From positions 1 to 23,811 of the IMG/VR virus record IMGVR_UViG_3300028548_000447: 23,811 bases of DNA. One strand, 5' to 3'. A model generated the notes under the pieces. That model had not been told where the DNA came from. It saw nothing but the letters and a program-made list of their open reading frames with translations, and did no database searches. The translations under genes were made by a program, and so were the position numbers. This document shows, piece by piece, positions 1 through 7,913 of the stretch (the first letter of the stretch is position 1; each line of letters begins with the position of its first letter). The DNA is from a virus.

Positions 1-1182
1 AATCCTTTATTTGACTCAAAGGCTAGATACTTTATTATAACAGGAGGTAGGGGTTCAGGAAAGTCTTTTGCAGTTACAGTCTTTCTTACACTCTTAACAA
101 TGTCAAGGGGTATAAGGGTTTTATTTACAAGGTTTACAATGACTTCAGCTCACTTGTCAATCATTCCTGAGTTCTTAGAAAAGATAGGATTACTTGGATT
201 TGATGAAACCTTTAATATCAATAAGTCAGAAGTAGTTAATGCTAAGAACCAATCAGACATTCTTTTTAGAGGTATTAAGACATCAGCAGGTAACCAAACT
301 GCAAGCCTAAAATCTTTACAAGGTGTGAGCACGTGGGTACTTGATGAAGCTGAGGAACTTGTAGATGAAAATATATTCGATACTATTGATTTAAGTATAA
401 GAGAAAAAAATATACAAAATAGAGTAATCTTAATTTTAAACCCAACAACTAAAGAGCATTGGATATACAAAAGGTTTTTTGAGGACAAAGGAGTAGAAGG
501 TGGTTTTAATGGCGTTAAAGACAATGTATGCTATATACATAGTACATACTTAGATAATGAAGTTAATCTATCTGAGAGCTTCCTAGACCGCATCAAGAGT
601 ATAAAGCATAATAACTTTAAAAAGTATCAACATAAGATTCTTGGAGGGTGGTTAGCGAAAGCTGAAGGAGTAGTCTTTGAGAATTGGAGCATAGGAGAAT
701 TTAATCCTGATAACTTACAGACTTCTTGTGGCATGGATTTCGGATTTAGTGTGGATCCTGACTCACTTACTGAAGTAGCTATTGATAAGAAACATAGAAA
801 AATATACTTAAAGGAGCACATCTATCGGAATGGTTTAAAGTCCCATGAACTAGCTAGGATAGTGTTAGATAAGGTAGGGGATAAACTTATAATAGCAGAC
901 TCAGCAGAACCTAGACTTATAGAAGATTTAAGACACCAAGGAGTAAACATTAAAGCTGTAAAGAAAGGGACTATTGAAAGTGGTATTACTAGGATGCAAG
1001 ATTATGAATTGATAGTAACCCCTGAGTCAACTAACATAGCTAAGGAGCTAAATAATTATATATATTCAGATAAAAGCTCAAAGCTATATGTAGATAATTA
1101 TAACCATGCTATTGATGGTATTCGTTATAATGTGATATACCACTTAGATAATCCAAATGCAGGTAAATATTATGTTCAATAA
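1..1182 (+). CDS. terL: Terminase large subunit, 5'-truncated by the window edge
   Basis: The packaging motor ATPase and nuclease cuts concatemeric phage DNA and pumps it into the prohead through the portal. The frame is open from base 1, so the true start lies upstream; the ATG at base 100 is internal because the Walker A motif GGRGSGKS (visible residues 15-22) precedes it. Walker B is TWVLDEAEE, with D115 and E116 of the visible part. The C-terminal RNase-H-like nuclease has three acidic residues in the expected settings: D246 in GMDFGF, D300 in IIADSAEP and D372 in HAIDGIRY. The fold is that of PBSX/Terminase_3-type large terminases. 393 residues are visible, so probably only about 20-40 are missing. 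No small terminase gene is in the window. A hairpin follows the stop codon directly. Confidence 0.95.
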   Translation, partial: NPLFDSKARYFIITGGRGSGKSFAVTVFLTLLTMSRGIRVLFTRFTMTSAHLSIIPEFLEKIGLLGFDETFNINKSEVVNAKNQSDILFRGIKTSAGNQTASLKSLQGVSTWVLDEAEELVDENIFDTIDLSIREKNIQNRVILILNPTTKEHWIYKRFFEDKGVEGGFNGVKDNVCYIHSTYLDNEVNLSESFLDRIKSIKHNNFKKYQHKILGGWLAKAEGVVFENWSIGEFNPDNLQTSCGMDFGFSVDPDSLTEVAIDKKHRKIYLKEHIYRNGLKSHELARIVLDKVGDKLIIADSAEPRLIEDLRHQGVNIKAVKKGTIESGITRMQDYELIVTPESTNIAKELNNYIYSDKSSKLYVDNYNHAIDGIRYNVIYHLDNPNAGKYYVQ

Positions 1183-1184
1183 AA

Positions 1185-1223
1185 AAAAGGAGCTACCAAA
1201 TCTCACAATTAGTAACTCCTTTT
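1185..1223 (+). terminator. Hairpin after terL, possible terminator or processing site
   Basis: An eight-base inverted repeat, AAAAGGAG (1185-1192) and CTCCTTTT (1216-1223), is extended inward by TAC/GTA after one mismatch and closes a 15-base loop. It starts three bases after the terL stop codon. The downstream T tract is only the four T of the stem, so termination may be weak; because the stem is A-rich on one side and T-rich on the other, it could also act as an RNA processing or stability element. Confidence 0.5.
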
Positions 1224-1286
1224 CAAAACAGAAAACAGATAAGAAGATTGCAAACATACACCTTTTAAACTAAATAACAACTTTTT

Positions 1287-1296
1287 CTATTATATA
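1287..1296 (+). promoter_or_regulatory. CTATTATATA element upstream of the tail-chaperone gene
   Basis: Copy 1 of a ten-base element found between genes at four places (also 11039, 11788 and 14206). It lies two bases before the ATG at 1299 and is preceded by AACTTTTT. The copy at 14206 is almost identical over about 20 bases, including the distance to the ATG. It could be a phage late-promoter core or an AU-rich translation-initiation signal. The very short distance to the ATG favours the latter, or a leaderless transcript. The role is inferred only from recurrence and position. Confidence 0.4.
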
Positions 1297-1298
1297 CT

Positions 1299-1940
1299 AT
1301 GCAAGTAAACATTGAGCAGGATGGTAAAAAAAATAAATTCAATCTAATTAATAATTGGGATGATGTTTCTTTAGAAACCTATGCTAAATTAATTGACTAC
1401 AAGAAGGGTAGTAAAACATCAGATGCTATTCATATACTACAAGTAATGACTGATGTACCTGATAAGTTCTTGAAAACTTTAGAACTACAAGATGCTTTAA
1501 CTTTACTAGCTAAAATAGCTGTAATACAAAATGATGAGGACTCGCAGTTAAAAGAAAGATTTACAATAAATGATGTCACTTACGCATTCCATCCTAAATT
1601 AGATAATATTACTTTAGGAGAATATGCAGACATAGAACATTTTATTGAGTTAGGGTTTCACGAACACCTGCCTGAAATTATGGCGGTACTATTCAGACCG
1701 ATAACAAAACAAAGTGCTGAAGGATATACTATTGAAGCGTATGATGGGGAGATAGAAGAAAGGACAAAGATATTTAAAGATATGAAAGCTGAACAGGTGC
1801 AAAGTGCATTGGTTTTTTTTTGGAGTTTAGGCAGCGAACTATTACTAATTTTGAAATCGTTTTCAATACAGGAACATCTGAAAGTGAGTCTAAAGGATTT
1901 GATGGAGATTTTGCCGATAAATGGGGATGGTTCGGAGTAA
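1299..1940 (+). CDS. Tail assembly chaperone-like protein, zero-frame product (gpG-like)
   Basis: A 213-residue protein with no recognisable catalytic motif, rich in charged helices. The gene has the hallmark layout of siphovirus tail-assembly chaperone pairs (lambda G and GT): near its 3' end is a slippery run (T, 1813-1821) read as TTT TTT, and a second ORF in the -1 frame overlaps the run and continues past the zero-frame stop. The zero-frame protein ends in 39 residues unique to this product. In the family, the short form and the frameshifted long form coat the tape measure protein before tube polymerisation. It lies directly after terL and about 6.8 kb before the tape measure gene, instead of next to it as in lambda, which lowers certainty about the role. 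The start at 1299 is the only ATG near the N-terminus and is preceded by the CTATTATATA element. Confidence 0.6.
   Translation: MQVNIEQDGKKNKFNLINNWDDVSLETYAKLIDYKKGSKTSDAIHILQVMTDVPDKFLKTLELQDALTLLAKIAVIQNDEDSQLKERFTINDVTYAFHPKLDNITLGEYADIEHFIELGFHEHLPEIMAVLFRPITKQSAEGYTIEAYDGEIEERTKIFKDMKAEQVQSALVFFWSLGSELLLILKSFSIQEHLKVSLKDLMEILPINGDGSE
1814..1820 (+). other. Slippery heptamer T TTT TTT, probable -1 frameshift site
   Basis: Nine consecutive T (1813-1821) are read in the zero frame as GTT TTT TTT TGG. Positions 1814-1820 give the perfect X XXY YYZ heptamer T TTT TTT. Slipping back one base on both codons makes TTG (1820-1822) the next codon in the -1 frame, giving a 259-residue fusion of 174 zero-frame residues and 85 -1-frame residues. 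The homopolymer could also allow RNA polymerase slippage. No convincing downstream stem-loop or pseudoknot was seen by eye. Confidence 0.65.
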
Positions 1941-2077
1941 TGTATAGGCTCACAGATGGGAAAATTCACGACCTAGAAAGGATTACAAAGCTAAGTCTTT
2001 TGGAGTGCCTTACTTGGTTAAGTTATGAAACAGATTTACAAGAAACAAATAAGGTTCAATTAGACAATAAACAATAA
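1820..2077 (+). CDS. Tail chaperone frameshift extension (T part of a gpGT-like fusion)
   Basis: This -1-frame ORF has no ATG. Upstream it is open only from 1793, after a TGA at 1790-1792, and offers only TTG and ATT codons as starts. It is therefore best read as the C-terminal 85 residues of a 259-residue frameshift protein made from the gene at 1299. The segment includes GWFGVMYRLTDG and a leucine-rich helix (LSLLECLTWLSYETD), suggesting a compact folded domain that could contact the tape measure protein, as the T domain does in lambda. The TAA stop abuts the ATG of the next gene with no gap. The alternative is an independent TTG-started gene, which is less likely because of the placement exactly on the T9 run. 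Confidence 0.6.
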   Translation: MEFRQRTITNFEIVFNTGTSESESKGFDGDFADKWGWFGVMYRLTDGKIHDLERITKLSLLECLTWLSYETDLQETNKVQLDNKQ

Positions 2078-2626
2078 ATGGTAAACAATAAAACATACAA
2101 CAACACTGTAAATACTCTTTTACGAATAGGGGAATACCATGAGCAAATACATAGTACCTCAGTTGGAGATATTTGGAAGGTTAACATAGAAAAAATGCAA
2201 AAGTTTCCTTTAATGCATATAAACCCTGCTGATGTTCAAGCAGGACAAGGAAGCCTTATATATAACTTTCAAATTTTTATCATGGACTTAGTAGTAGAAA
2301 GGGAAGATTGGACTATGAATAATAAAAAAGCAGACTTTAACAAACTTGTAAAAGATCTTAGTAACGAACAAGATGTATTCAATGAAACACTACAAATAGC
2401 AACAGACTTCATTAGTATGCTAAGACATAGTAAACAGCAGTCATTAGAAGGGGTTAATAATATAAATGATGCAATCTATTTTACAGATGGAGATTTTACA
2501 TTACAACCTTTTCAGGAACGATTTGATAATCTACTTTGTGGGTGGGTGTTTAGTGTTGGGATAGAAGTTACAAATACCTTTGAAGCATGCACAATACCTG
2601 TTACTAATTTAGGAGCAGGGTATTAA
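2078..2626 (+). CDS. Conserved-type tail/neck structural protein, possible tail terminator
   Basis: A 182-residue soluble protein with mixed alpha/beta character. It has no signal peptide or membrane segment. Its size and position (after the chaperone-like pair, before small virion proteins) suit a tail terminator or tail-completion protein. Segments such as DIWKVNIEKM and YNFQIFIMDLVVERED alternate hydrophobic residues as beta strands do, and a central helix (NETLQIATDFISMLR) follows. The start abuts the preceding stop, so translation is probably coupled. I do not recognise a named family. The stop overlaps the ATG of a 23-codon ORF (TAATG). Confidence 0.7.
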   Translation: MVNNKTYNNTVNTLLRIGEYHEQIHSTSVGDIWKVNIEKMQKFPLMHINPADVQAGQGSLIYNFQIFIMDLVVEREDWTMNNKKADFNKLVKDLSNEQDVFNETLQIATDFISMLRHSKQQSLEGVNNINDAIYFTDGDFTLQPFQERFDNLLCGWVFSVGIEVTNTFEACTIPVTNLGAGY

Positions 2627-2697
2627 TGAAGTTTAAAATAGGTAGGTGGGCAATAGAGATAGGATGGAAAAAGTTTAAAATAACAATTAATTTATAA
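2626..2697 (+). CDS. 23-residue mini-ORF, basic and hydrophobic
   Basis: This ORF starts at the ATG overlapping the previous stop codon (TAATG) and encodes 23 residues, beginning MKFKIGRWAIEIGWKKFK and ending in ITINL. Basic residues (K, R) alternate with large hydrophobic and aromatic ones (F, I, W), and the KFKI motif occurs near both ends, as in an amphipathic strand or helix. It fills nearly all of the 80-base gap between two structural genes. The coupling and non-random composition suggest a translated peptide. At this length chance cannot be excluded. Confidence 0.4.
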   Translation: MKFKIGRWAIEIGWKKFKITINL

Positions 2698-2706
2698 AAA
2701 AATAAC

Positions 2707-3156
2707 ATGGCAAATTTAGTAACAACAATTACCGAGTCGGTAGTTTTAAATGGAGCCCTCAGAGGTTCAAGTAACACTGTAACAACAGCAGGAATAAATG
2801 ATGTTATGGAAAGAATATTAGTGTGTACTGCAGCACAGAAAACTACAATTGCAGTATTTGCTGCAAATGCTTATACAACTGCAGGGGCTATCAAAGTAGC
2901 TGATGTAAGATATGTTAGAGTAACAAACTTAGATGAAACAAATGATATTCAATTAGCAGTAACTACAGCAACTACTAATTTTGAGATTTTAATTTCAGCA
3001 GGTAACTCTTATGTAATGTCTGTATCTTTATTATCTGTTAAAGGAGCAACAGGAGTGCCTACATTTGGAGCAGGTGGAACTTTAACAAGTTTAATAGTAC
3101 AGCCAACACATGCTACAGCAGATGCTTCAGTAGAGCTATTTGTAGGATTAGCATAA
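2707..3156 (+). CDS. Small beta-rich virion protein, possible decoration or minor tail protein
   Basis: A 149-residue protein rich in T, A, V, S and G with few charged residues, as expected for an all-beta virion component. Motifs seen include VRYVRVTNLDETNDIQL followed by glycine-rich turns (PTFGAGGTL). It has no cysteine-rich motif and no membrane segment. Position in the tail module and a one-base stop/start overlap with the next gene (TAATG at 3156) suggest it is co-translated with the gp10-like protein. Possible roles are a decoration protein, a minor tube protein or an adaptor. No named family is recognised. Confidence 0.65.
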   Translation: MANLVTTITESVVLNGALRGSSNTVTTAGINDVMERILVCTAAQKTTIAVFAANAYTTAGAIKVADVRYVRVTNLDETNDIQLAVTTATTNFEILISAGNSYVMSVSLLSVKGATGVPTFGAGGTLTSLIVQPTHATADASVELFVGLA

Positions 3157-3740
3157 TGGATTACCCTTCACTTGAAAAATATCTAAATTCTTTTGGGAAG
3201 CAGGTTGTAAATAAAGCAAAAGGTATTCTCCAAAGAACAGGGAAAGGTGGGGGTAATTTAGATAAATCTATACGATTTAAAGTTACAGATAGTGGAGATG
3301 GTAAAACTCAGGACATAAGTTTCTACATGGAAAGCTATGGGAAGTATGTAGATGCAGGGGTATCAGGAGCAGGTGGAGTAATAAAATCAGGTAAACATAA
3401 AGGGAGCTATTCAGGACAGCAGACTTTTAAAAACTACAAGGATGCTGTAGTACCTACTCCTTTTAGGTATGGTAGTGGGTTGGGGAAAAGGAATGGTATT
3501 TATAAAGGAATAGGCTCATTTATAAAGAAGAAGGGTATGCAGCCGAGAAATGAAAAAGGTCAGTATCAAACTACAGTAGGGTTAAAAATAGCAATAGTAA
3601 AAGTCCTGTGGACAAAAGGTATAAAAGGTGTAGAGTTTTTTCAGAAACCTATAAGTTTAGGACTTAAAGAATTTAAAGATAAATTACTTACAGAAATCAA
3701 AGAGGACATCATAGAAGAAATAAGAAAACAAATAAAATAA
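3156..3740 (+). CDS. HK97 gp10-like head-tail joining or tail completion protein (putative)
   Basis: A 194-residue basic protein. An N-terminal helix (YLNSFGKQVVNKAKGIL) is followed by YGKYVDAGVSG, which resembles the conserved Y-x-x-(Y/W)-V-(D/E)-x-G core of HK97 gp10-type proteins. In that family the protein sits at the head-tail interface and helps join or terminate the tail. A glycine- and lysine-rich middle and a C-terminal amphipathic helix (KDKLLTEIKEDIIEEIRKQ) follow. It overlaps the upstream stop codon by one base. The assignment rests on a short motif, size and neighbourhood. Confidence 0.5.
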   Translation: MDYPSLEKYLNSFGKQVVNKAKGILQRTGKGGGNLDKSIRFKVTDSGDGKTQDISFYMESYGKYVDAGVSGAGGVIKSGKHKGSYSGQQTFKNYKDAVVPTPFRYGSGLGKRNGIYKGIGSFIKKKGMQPRNEKGQYQTTVGLKIAIVKVLWTKGIKGVEFFQKPISLGLKEFKDKLLTEIKEDIIEEIRKQIK

Positions 3741-3744
3741 AACA

Positions 3745-5199
3745 ATGGCAACAACTATAATACAGAAACCTCTCTACCCAACACTTCCTGTAGGGCAACC
3801 TGTAATTTTTACAGTAGAAAATAATGGAATAGTTTATGGGCAGGAGCAGGTTAAGTTTACGGCAGAAGTTCATATCAGTGATACCATTACACCTGATTTA
3901 ACCTCTACCACACATATAGTAGGAACATTTAAAACTACACCTAATAATGCAGGTTCAGGTATTTTTGATTTAAGCTCTGTTATAGAAAATTATGTAAGTG
4001 CTGACAATGTACCAATAAATGAAAGCCTGTGTACTTATAAGACTCTTGCACTAAATAAATTCCCTTCATTGCCTATCCACTTAATAGATAAGTATTCAGG
4101 AAATAAAAATACTGCAAGATGGTTGGCAATAAAATTTAAGGTTGAATACTTAGATTTGGATGTTACAAGTAATACTTATAATCAAATTATAAGTGTAGAA
4201 GAAATAAATACGCAAGAATATATTGTATTCAATGGCTACTTAAAGGAAGATGATGAGCTAGAAGAAGCATTATATACCAATAACTTTGGATATAATTTAC
4301 AAGACTTTTATTTTATAGAAAACAAAGAAAGAAAGTTTTTAAGTAATGCTCCGCTCATTCAGTATGCTAACATAGATGATTATGGAACCGTGGCATTAGA
4401 TATGAGAAACCCCATAACAAAAGGATTTACAAGCCCCGGTACAGCAGGAAGCTCAGGAGTTAGAATTAAGTATTACGACCATGATGGTTCTGCCCTAGGT
4501 TCTGAAGTAGTAACTCATAATGTTATAAATGGAGGTTTTAGTTATGCAAATGCTAATATATATTCAAGGATTTTATATTTAGGCATTTTCCCTGCAAATC
4601 TTAAGGGGTGGAGTACAATGTTTCAGGGGTATGTAACAGCAGGAACTGTTGCAAGTTATACATTGGCAGTTGTTACAGGTGGATTAGTGAACATGTCATC
4701 AACTTATCAGATTAAAATAAACTGCCCTACTTTAAAAGGTTACAAGCCTATCAGACTTACTTGGTTGAATCAATGGGGGGCGTGGGATTACTATACATTT
4801 ACTATGAAATCTTCAAAATCCCTTACAACAAAGAAAACAAAATACCAACAGTTAGCAGGAACATGGAATGAATCAACATATAAGATAAACGGTTACAAAG
4901 GGGGTAATAAAACCTTTAGGGTAAATGCAACAGAAGTAATTAAAATGAATACAGACTTTGTAAATGAAGATGAATCAGCATGGTTTGAAGAATTAATTAA
5001 CAGCCCTGAAGTATATTTATTAGAAGGATTTCAAGATGACAAAGTAAGTACATCTACAACATCTGCTTTAAATAAATATGTAACTCCTGTAATGTTAAAG
5101 ACATCACAATGGACAAAAAAAACAAAGGCAAATGATAAGCTAATACAATACACATTTGAAGTTGAAAAAAGTAAGACACTTAGAACACAGTCAATATAA
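3745..5199 (+). CDS. Large tail protein, distal-tail (Dit)-like candidate
   Basis: A 484-residue beta-rich protein. The C-terminal half contains LKGYKPIRLTWLNQWGAWDY and then YYTFTMKSSKSL, followed by a domain ending FEELINSPEVYLLEG. This WLNQWGAWDYY-type segment is, to my recollection, common in unnamed tail proteins of Bacteroidota siphoviruses. The position directly before the 904-residue tail protein and in the tail module suggests a distal tail or baseplate hub component. The stop and the next start overlap (TAATG at 5199), so the two are probably made in fixed ratio. No enzymatic motif was seen. Confidence 0.55.
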   Translation: MATTIIQKPLYPTLPVGQPVIFTVENNGIVYGQEQVKFTAEVHISDTITPDLTSTTHIVGTFKTTPNNAGSGIFDLSSVIENYVSADNVPINESLCTYKTLALNKFPSLPIHLIDKYSGNKNTARWLAIKFKVEYLDLDVTSNTYNQIISVEEINTQEYIVFNGYLKEDDELEEALYTNNFGYNLQDFYFIENKERKFLSNAPLIQYANIDDYGTVALDMRNPITKGFTSPGTAGSSGVRIKYYDHDGSALGSEVVTHNVINGGFSYANANIYSRILYLGIFPANLKGWSTMFQGYVTAGTVASYTLAVVTGGLVNMSSTYQIKINCPTLKGYKPIRLTWLNQWGAWDYYTFTMKSSKSLTTKKTKYQQLAGTWNESTYKINGYKGGNKTFRVNATEVIKMNTDFVNEDESAWFEELINSPEVYLLEGFQDDKVSTSTTSALNKYVTPVMLKTSQWTKKTKANDKLIQYTFEVEKSKTLRTQSI

Positions 5200-7913
5200 T
5201 GAGTGTTCAACTAATAATACAACCTCAGAATTATCATGGTTTTAGTAATTCAAATAATACAGCTAACCAATTTTTAATAGATGGTATTGATTTCAATAAT
5301 GTCAATACTTCAGTAAACACAATAGCAGCTAATCCTTTGCCACAGGTTGCTATTAACCTTTATAACCCCACTATGTCTGTTAATACATGGTATCGATATT
5401 ATGATATTTTATCTACACAGGTAGTTAAGGTAGGTGCATATTTAAGTATAAGTTCAAGTGCTTCAGCTAAAAATAATGGAATTATTCAAAAGCTATCTAA
5501 CTTAACAATAGGCTCAGTATATAATATAGAATTTAATACTCATCTAATAACAGGACAAGCAAGTATATTAATTTATTCAGGGACTATATTACAAAGTACA
5601 AATGCATTATCAGTAGCAGGTATTCAAACAATACAATTCACAGCAAATTCTACTGAAGATACTATAGTAATAGCTAGTAGGTACACTACTACAACTAATC
5701 TTTTACAATTAAATTCAATTAGTGTTACTGCAGCACCTTCAGAAGTAATTCAGTTTTATGGAGATGGGCAGGTTATTTTAGATTTATATGAAGATGAGAA
5801 TTTACCTTTAACTTTTAGTGTAGATGATTTTAAAAATGTAGCTGAGAATGTACAGTCTTACTCCAAGGCTTTTAAATTACCTGCTACTAAAAGGAATAGT
5901 CAAATATTCGATAATATTTTTGAAATAACAAGGTCAGTAGAAAGTAGGGGAGGGTTGCAATTCAATCCTTATAAAAGATCTAAATGTATATTGAAACAAG
6001 ATGGGTTGCTTTTGTTTCAAGGATTTTTAAGGCTGCTAGAAATATCAGAAAAAAATGGAGAGGTCAGTTATAATATTAATCTATATGCAGAAGTAATAGC
6101 ACTCGCTGATACTTTGAGGGACAGGACATTTAGGGACTTAGATTTTTCAGAGTTAGCACATACTTACAACTATAGCTCAATCAGGGATAGTTGGCAGGGA
6201 ATTTTGCCTGTAGCACCTCTACCTGTAGGGAGTTTTGCAGGAGCAGCAGGGGCAACAGTTACAAATGTTTTAAAGTACCCTTTTATAGATTGGAACCATC
6301 AGTACACTTATACAAATGGAGGAATGCCAAAACTACCTACAATAGAAACAGCGTTTAGACCTTGTATAAGGATTAAGTATTTAATAGATAGAATATTTGA
6401 AGCATCACCTTTTACATTTACATCTGATTTCTTTAATACCTCAGAGTTCAGTAGGTTATACATGGATTTTAATTGGGGTTCAGATAATGGACCTGTAACA
6501 TTTAATGATAATGGAGCAGGAGATATTGGTACAGACCAAATAGGAACAGGCACATTTGCTACAATTATTACTGATGCAGGTTCAGGAGGAGGTGGTGGTA
6601 ATACTTTCGGATCTAATTTAGGGTATAGTTCAGGAGTTTATACGGCAATAGCAGAGAACCAAACTTACAGTATAAATTATAAATACATATATGAAGTAAC
6701 AGGCTCAGGAAATTGGGAAATAGAAACAGAGTGGGAAGTAGTTAGGGCATCAGGGCTTGTAGAGTTACCCATAAACAATACAATAACATCCGGAAGTGGT
6801 ATATCAGGATTACTACCACAGATAGCAGGTAATTTTACAACAATTTTAGATATTGGTGATACATTAAGACCAAAATTCAAAGTATCAACTACAGGAACAA
6901 ATGTATCAACTTTATTAGCCATAAGTGGATGGGGGTTAGGACAAACTTTAGCAACTACAAGTTCTACAGCAACTACAAGTGATACAATGCTACAAAGATT
7001 AAGAGGGGATTTGAAACAATGGGATTTCCTAAAGGGGCTTTTAACTATGTTTAATTTAGTAACCCTACCTGATGAAGATAACCCTAATAATATTAGGATT
7101 GAACCATATACTAATATATTTATAAATAACCCAAATAGCAAGCAATTAGATTGGACAGAAAAGGTAGATACTTCAGAGATAAAATTAACACCTTTAACAG
7201 ACCTAAATAAAAGTACTTTCTTTAAATTTGTAGAAGATGAAGATGATTATGCATTTAATAAATATAAAAATTCAGTAGGTGGTCATTTATACGGAAGTCA
7301 AAAATATAATGCAGGTAATGAGTTTAATATATTAAGTGGAGAAAACGAAATTACTGCAGACCCTTTTGCAGCTACATTAATAAAGCCTTTAGATGATGAT
7401 TACCCTGATTTCATTACCCCTGCTATTTATGCTATGAATGATGATGGTCTATCGGAAGGGTTTGATAACAGCCCTAGGATTTTGTATGATAATGGGGTAG
7501 TAGATATGACAAGTACAACCTATAGTGTACCTGCACAAAGTGGAAGTGCAGCAAATGCTTTTGAAAGTGAATTTTTACAATTCAGCCACTTATCGGATAT
7601 ACCTACTGTAACATCTACCCCTCCTTCAGGTACAGATACTAAAGATTTTCATTTTGGTGCATGTCAATTAATGACAGGAGTAGGGGCACCCACTGTAAAT
7701 AATTTATTTAATCTATATTGGCTACCTTACTATTCAGAACTTTACAATCCTAATACGAGGACTATGGTTATTAAAGTAAATTTAAGCCCTGCAGATATCA
7801 ATACATTTAATTTCTTTGACACAATATTAATTAAAAACCGAGTATTTAGAGTGAATAAAATTGACTACAAACCTAACAACTTAGCAAAAGTTGAATTTAT
7901 ACTTATACCATAA
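5199..7913 (+). CDS. Large tail tip/baseplate protein, hub-like candidate
   Basis: A 904-residue protein. Residues about 1-180 look like a beta-sandwich of carbohydrate-binding-module type (SVGSVYNIEF-like strands, many N, S and T). A second region from about residue 188 contains the segment VDDFKNVAENVQSYSKAFKL. It is followed by a proline/arginine turn (PATKRNSQIF) and FQGFLRLLEISEKNGEVSYN, a layout reminiscent of tail hub proteins that share the gp27/gpJ-type hub fold. A glycine-rich linker (SGGGGGNTFGS) leads to further beta domains. It is the largest protein in the module and sits between the Dit-like protein and the fibre, which fits a central tail-tip or host-contact role. No peptidase or lysozyme motif was recognised. 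Confidence 0.55.
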   Translation: MSVQLIIQPQNYHGFSNSNNTANQFLIDGIDFNNVNTSVNTIAANPLPQVAINLYNPTMSVNTWYRYYDILSTQVVKVGAYLSISSSASAKNNGIIQKLSNLTIGSVYNIEFNTHLITGQASILIYSGTILQSTNALSVAGIQTIQFTANSTEDTIVIASRYTTTTNLLQLNSISVTAAPSEVIQFYGDGQVILDLYEDENLPLTFSVDDFKNVAENVQSYSKAFKLPATKRNSQIFDNIFEITRSVESRGGLQFNPYKRSKCILKQDGLLLFQGFLRLLEISEKNGEVSYNINLYAEVIALADTLRDRTFRDLDFSELAHTYNYSSIRDSWQGILPVAPLPVGSFAGAAGATVTNVLKYPFIDWNHQYTYTNGGMPKLPTIETAFRPCIRIKYLIDRIFEASPFTFTSDFFNTSEFSRLYMDFNWGSDNGPVTFNDNGAGDIGTDQIGTGTFATIITDAGSGGGGGNTFGSNLGYSSGVYTAIAENQTYSINYKYIYEVTGSGNWEIETEWEVVRASGLVELPINNTITSGSGISGLLPQIAGNFTTILDIGDTLRPKFKVSTTGTNVSTLLAISGWGLGQTLATTSSTATTSDTMLQRLRGDLKQWDFLKGLLTMFNLVTLPDEDNPNNIRIEPYTNIFINNPNSKQLDWTEKVDTSEIKLTPLTDLNKSTFFKFVEDEDDYAFNKYKNSVGGHLYGSQKYNAGNEFNILSGENEITADPFAATLIKPLDDDYPDFITPAIYAMNDDGLSEGFDNSPRILYDNGVVDMTSTTYSVPAQSGSAANAFESEFLQFSHLSDIPTVTSTPPSGTDTKDFHFGACQLMTGVGAPTVNNLFNLYWLPYYSELYNPNTRTMVIKVNLSPADINTFNFFDTILIKNRVFRVNKIDYKPNNLAKVEFILIP

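Noticed and set aside
150-524. 124-codon open frame on the minus strand
   Set aside because: It is antisense to the terminase ATPase region, whose Walker motifs prove the + strand frame.
1820-1822. TTG start for an independent 85-residue gene
   Set aside because: The start would lie exactly on the T9 slippery run, and the frameshift explanation accounts for the missing ATG better.
6677-7141. 154-codon open frame on the minus strand
   Set aside because: It is antisense to the large tail protein, which has a consistent protein-like sequence; the minus frame shows no motif or promoter.
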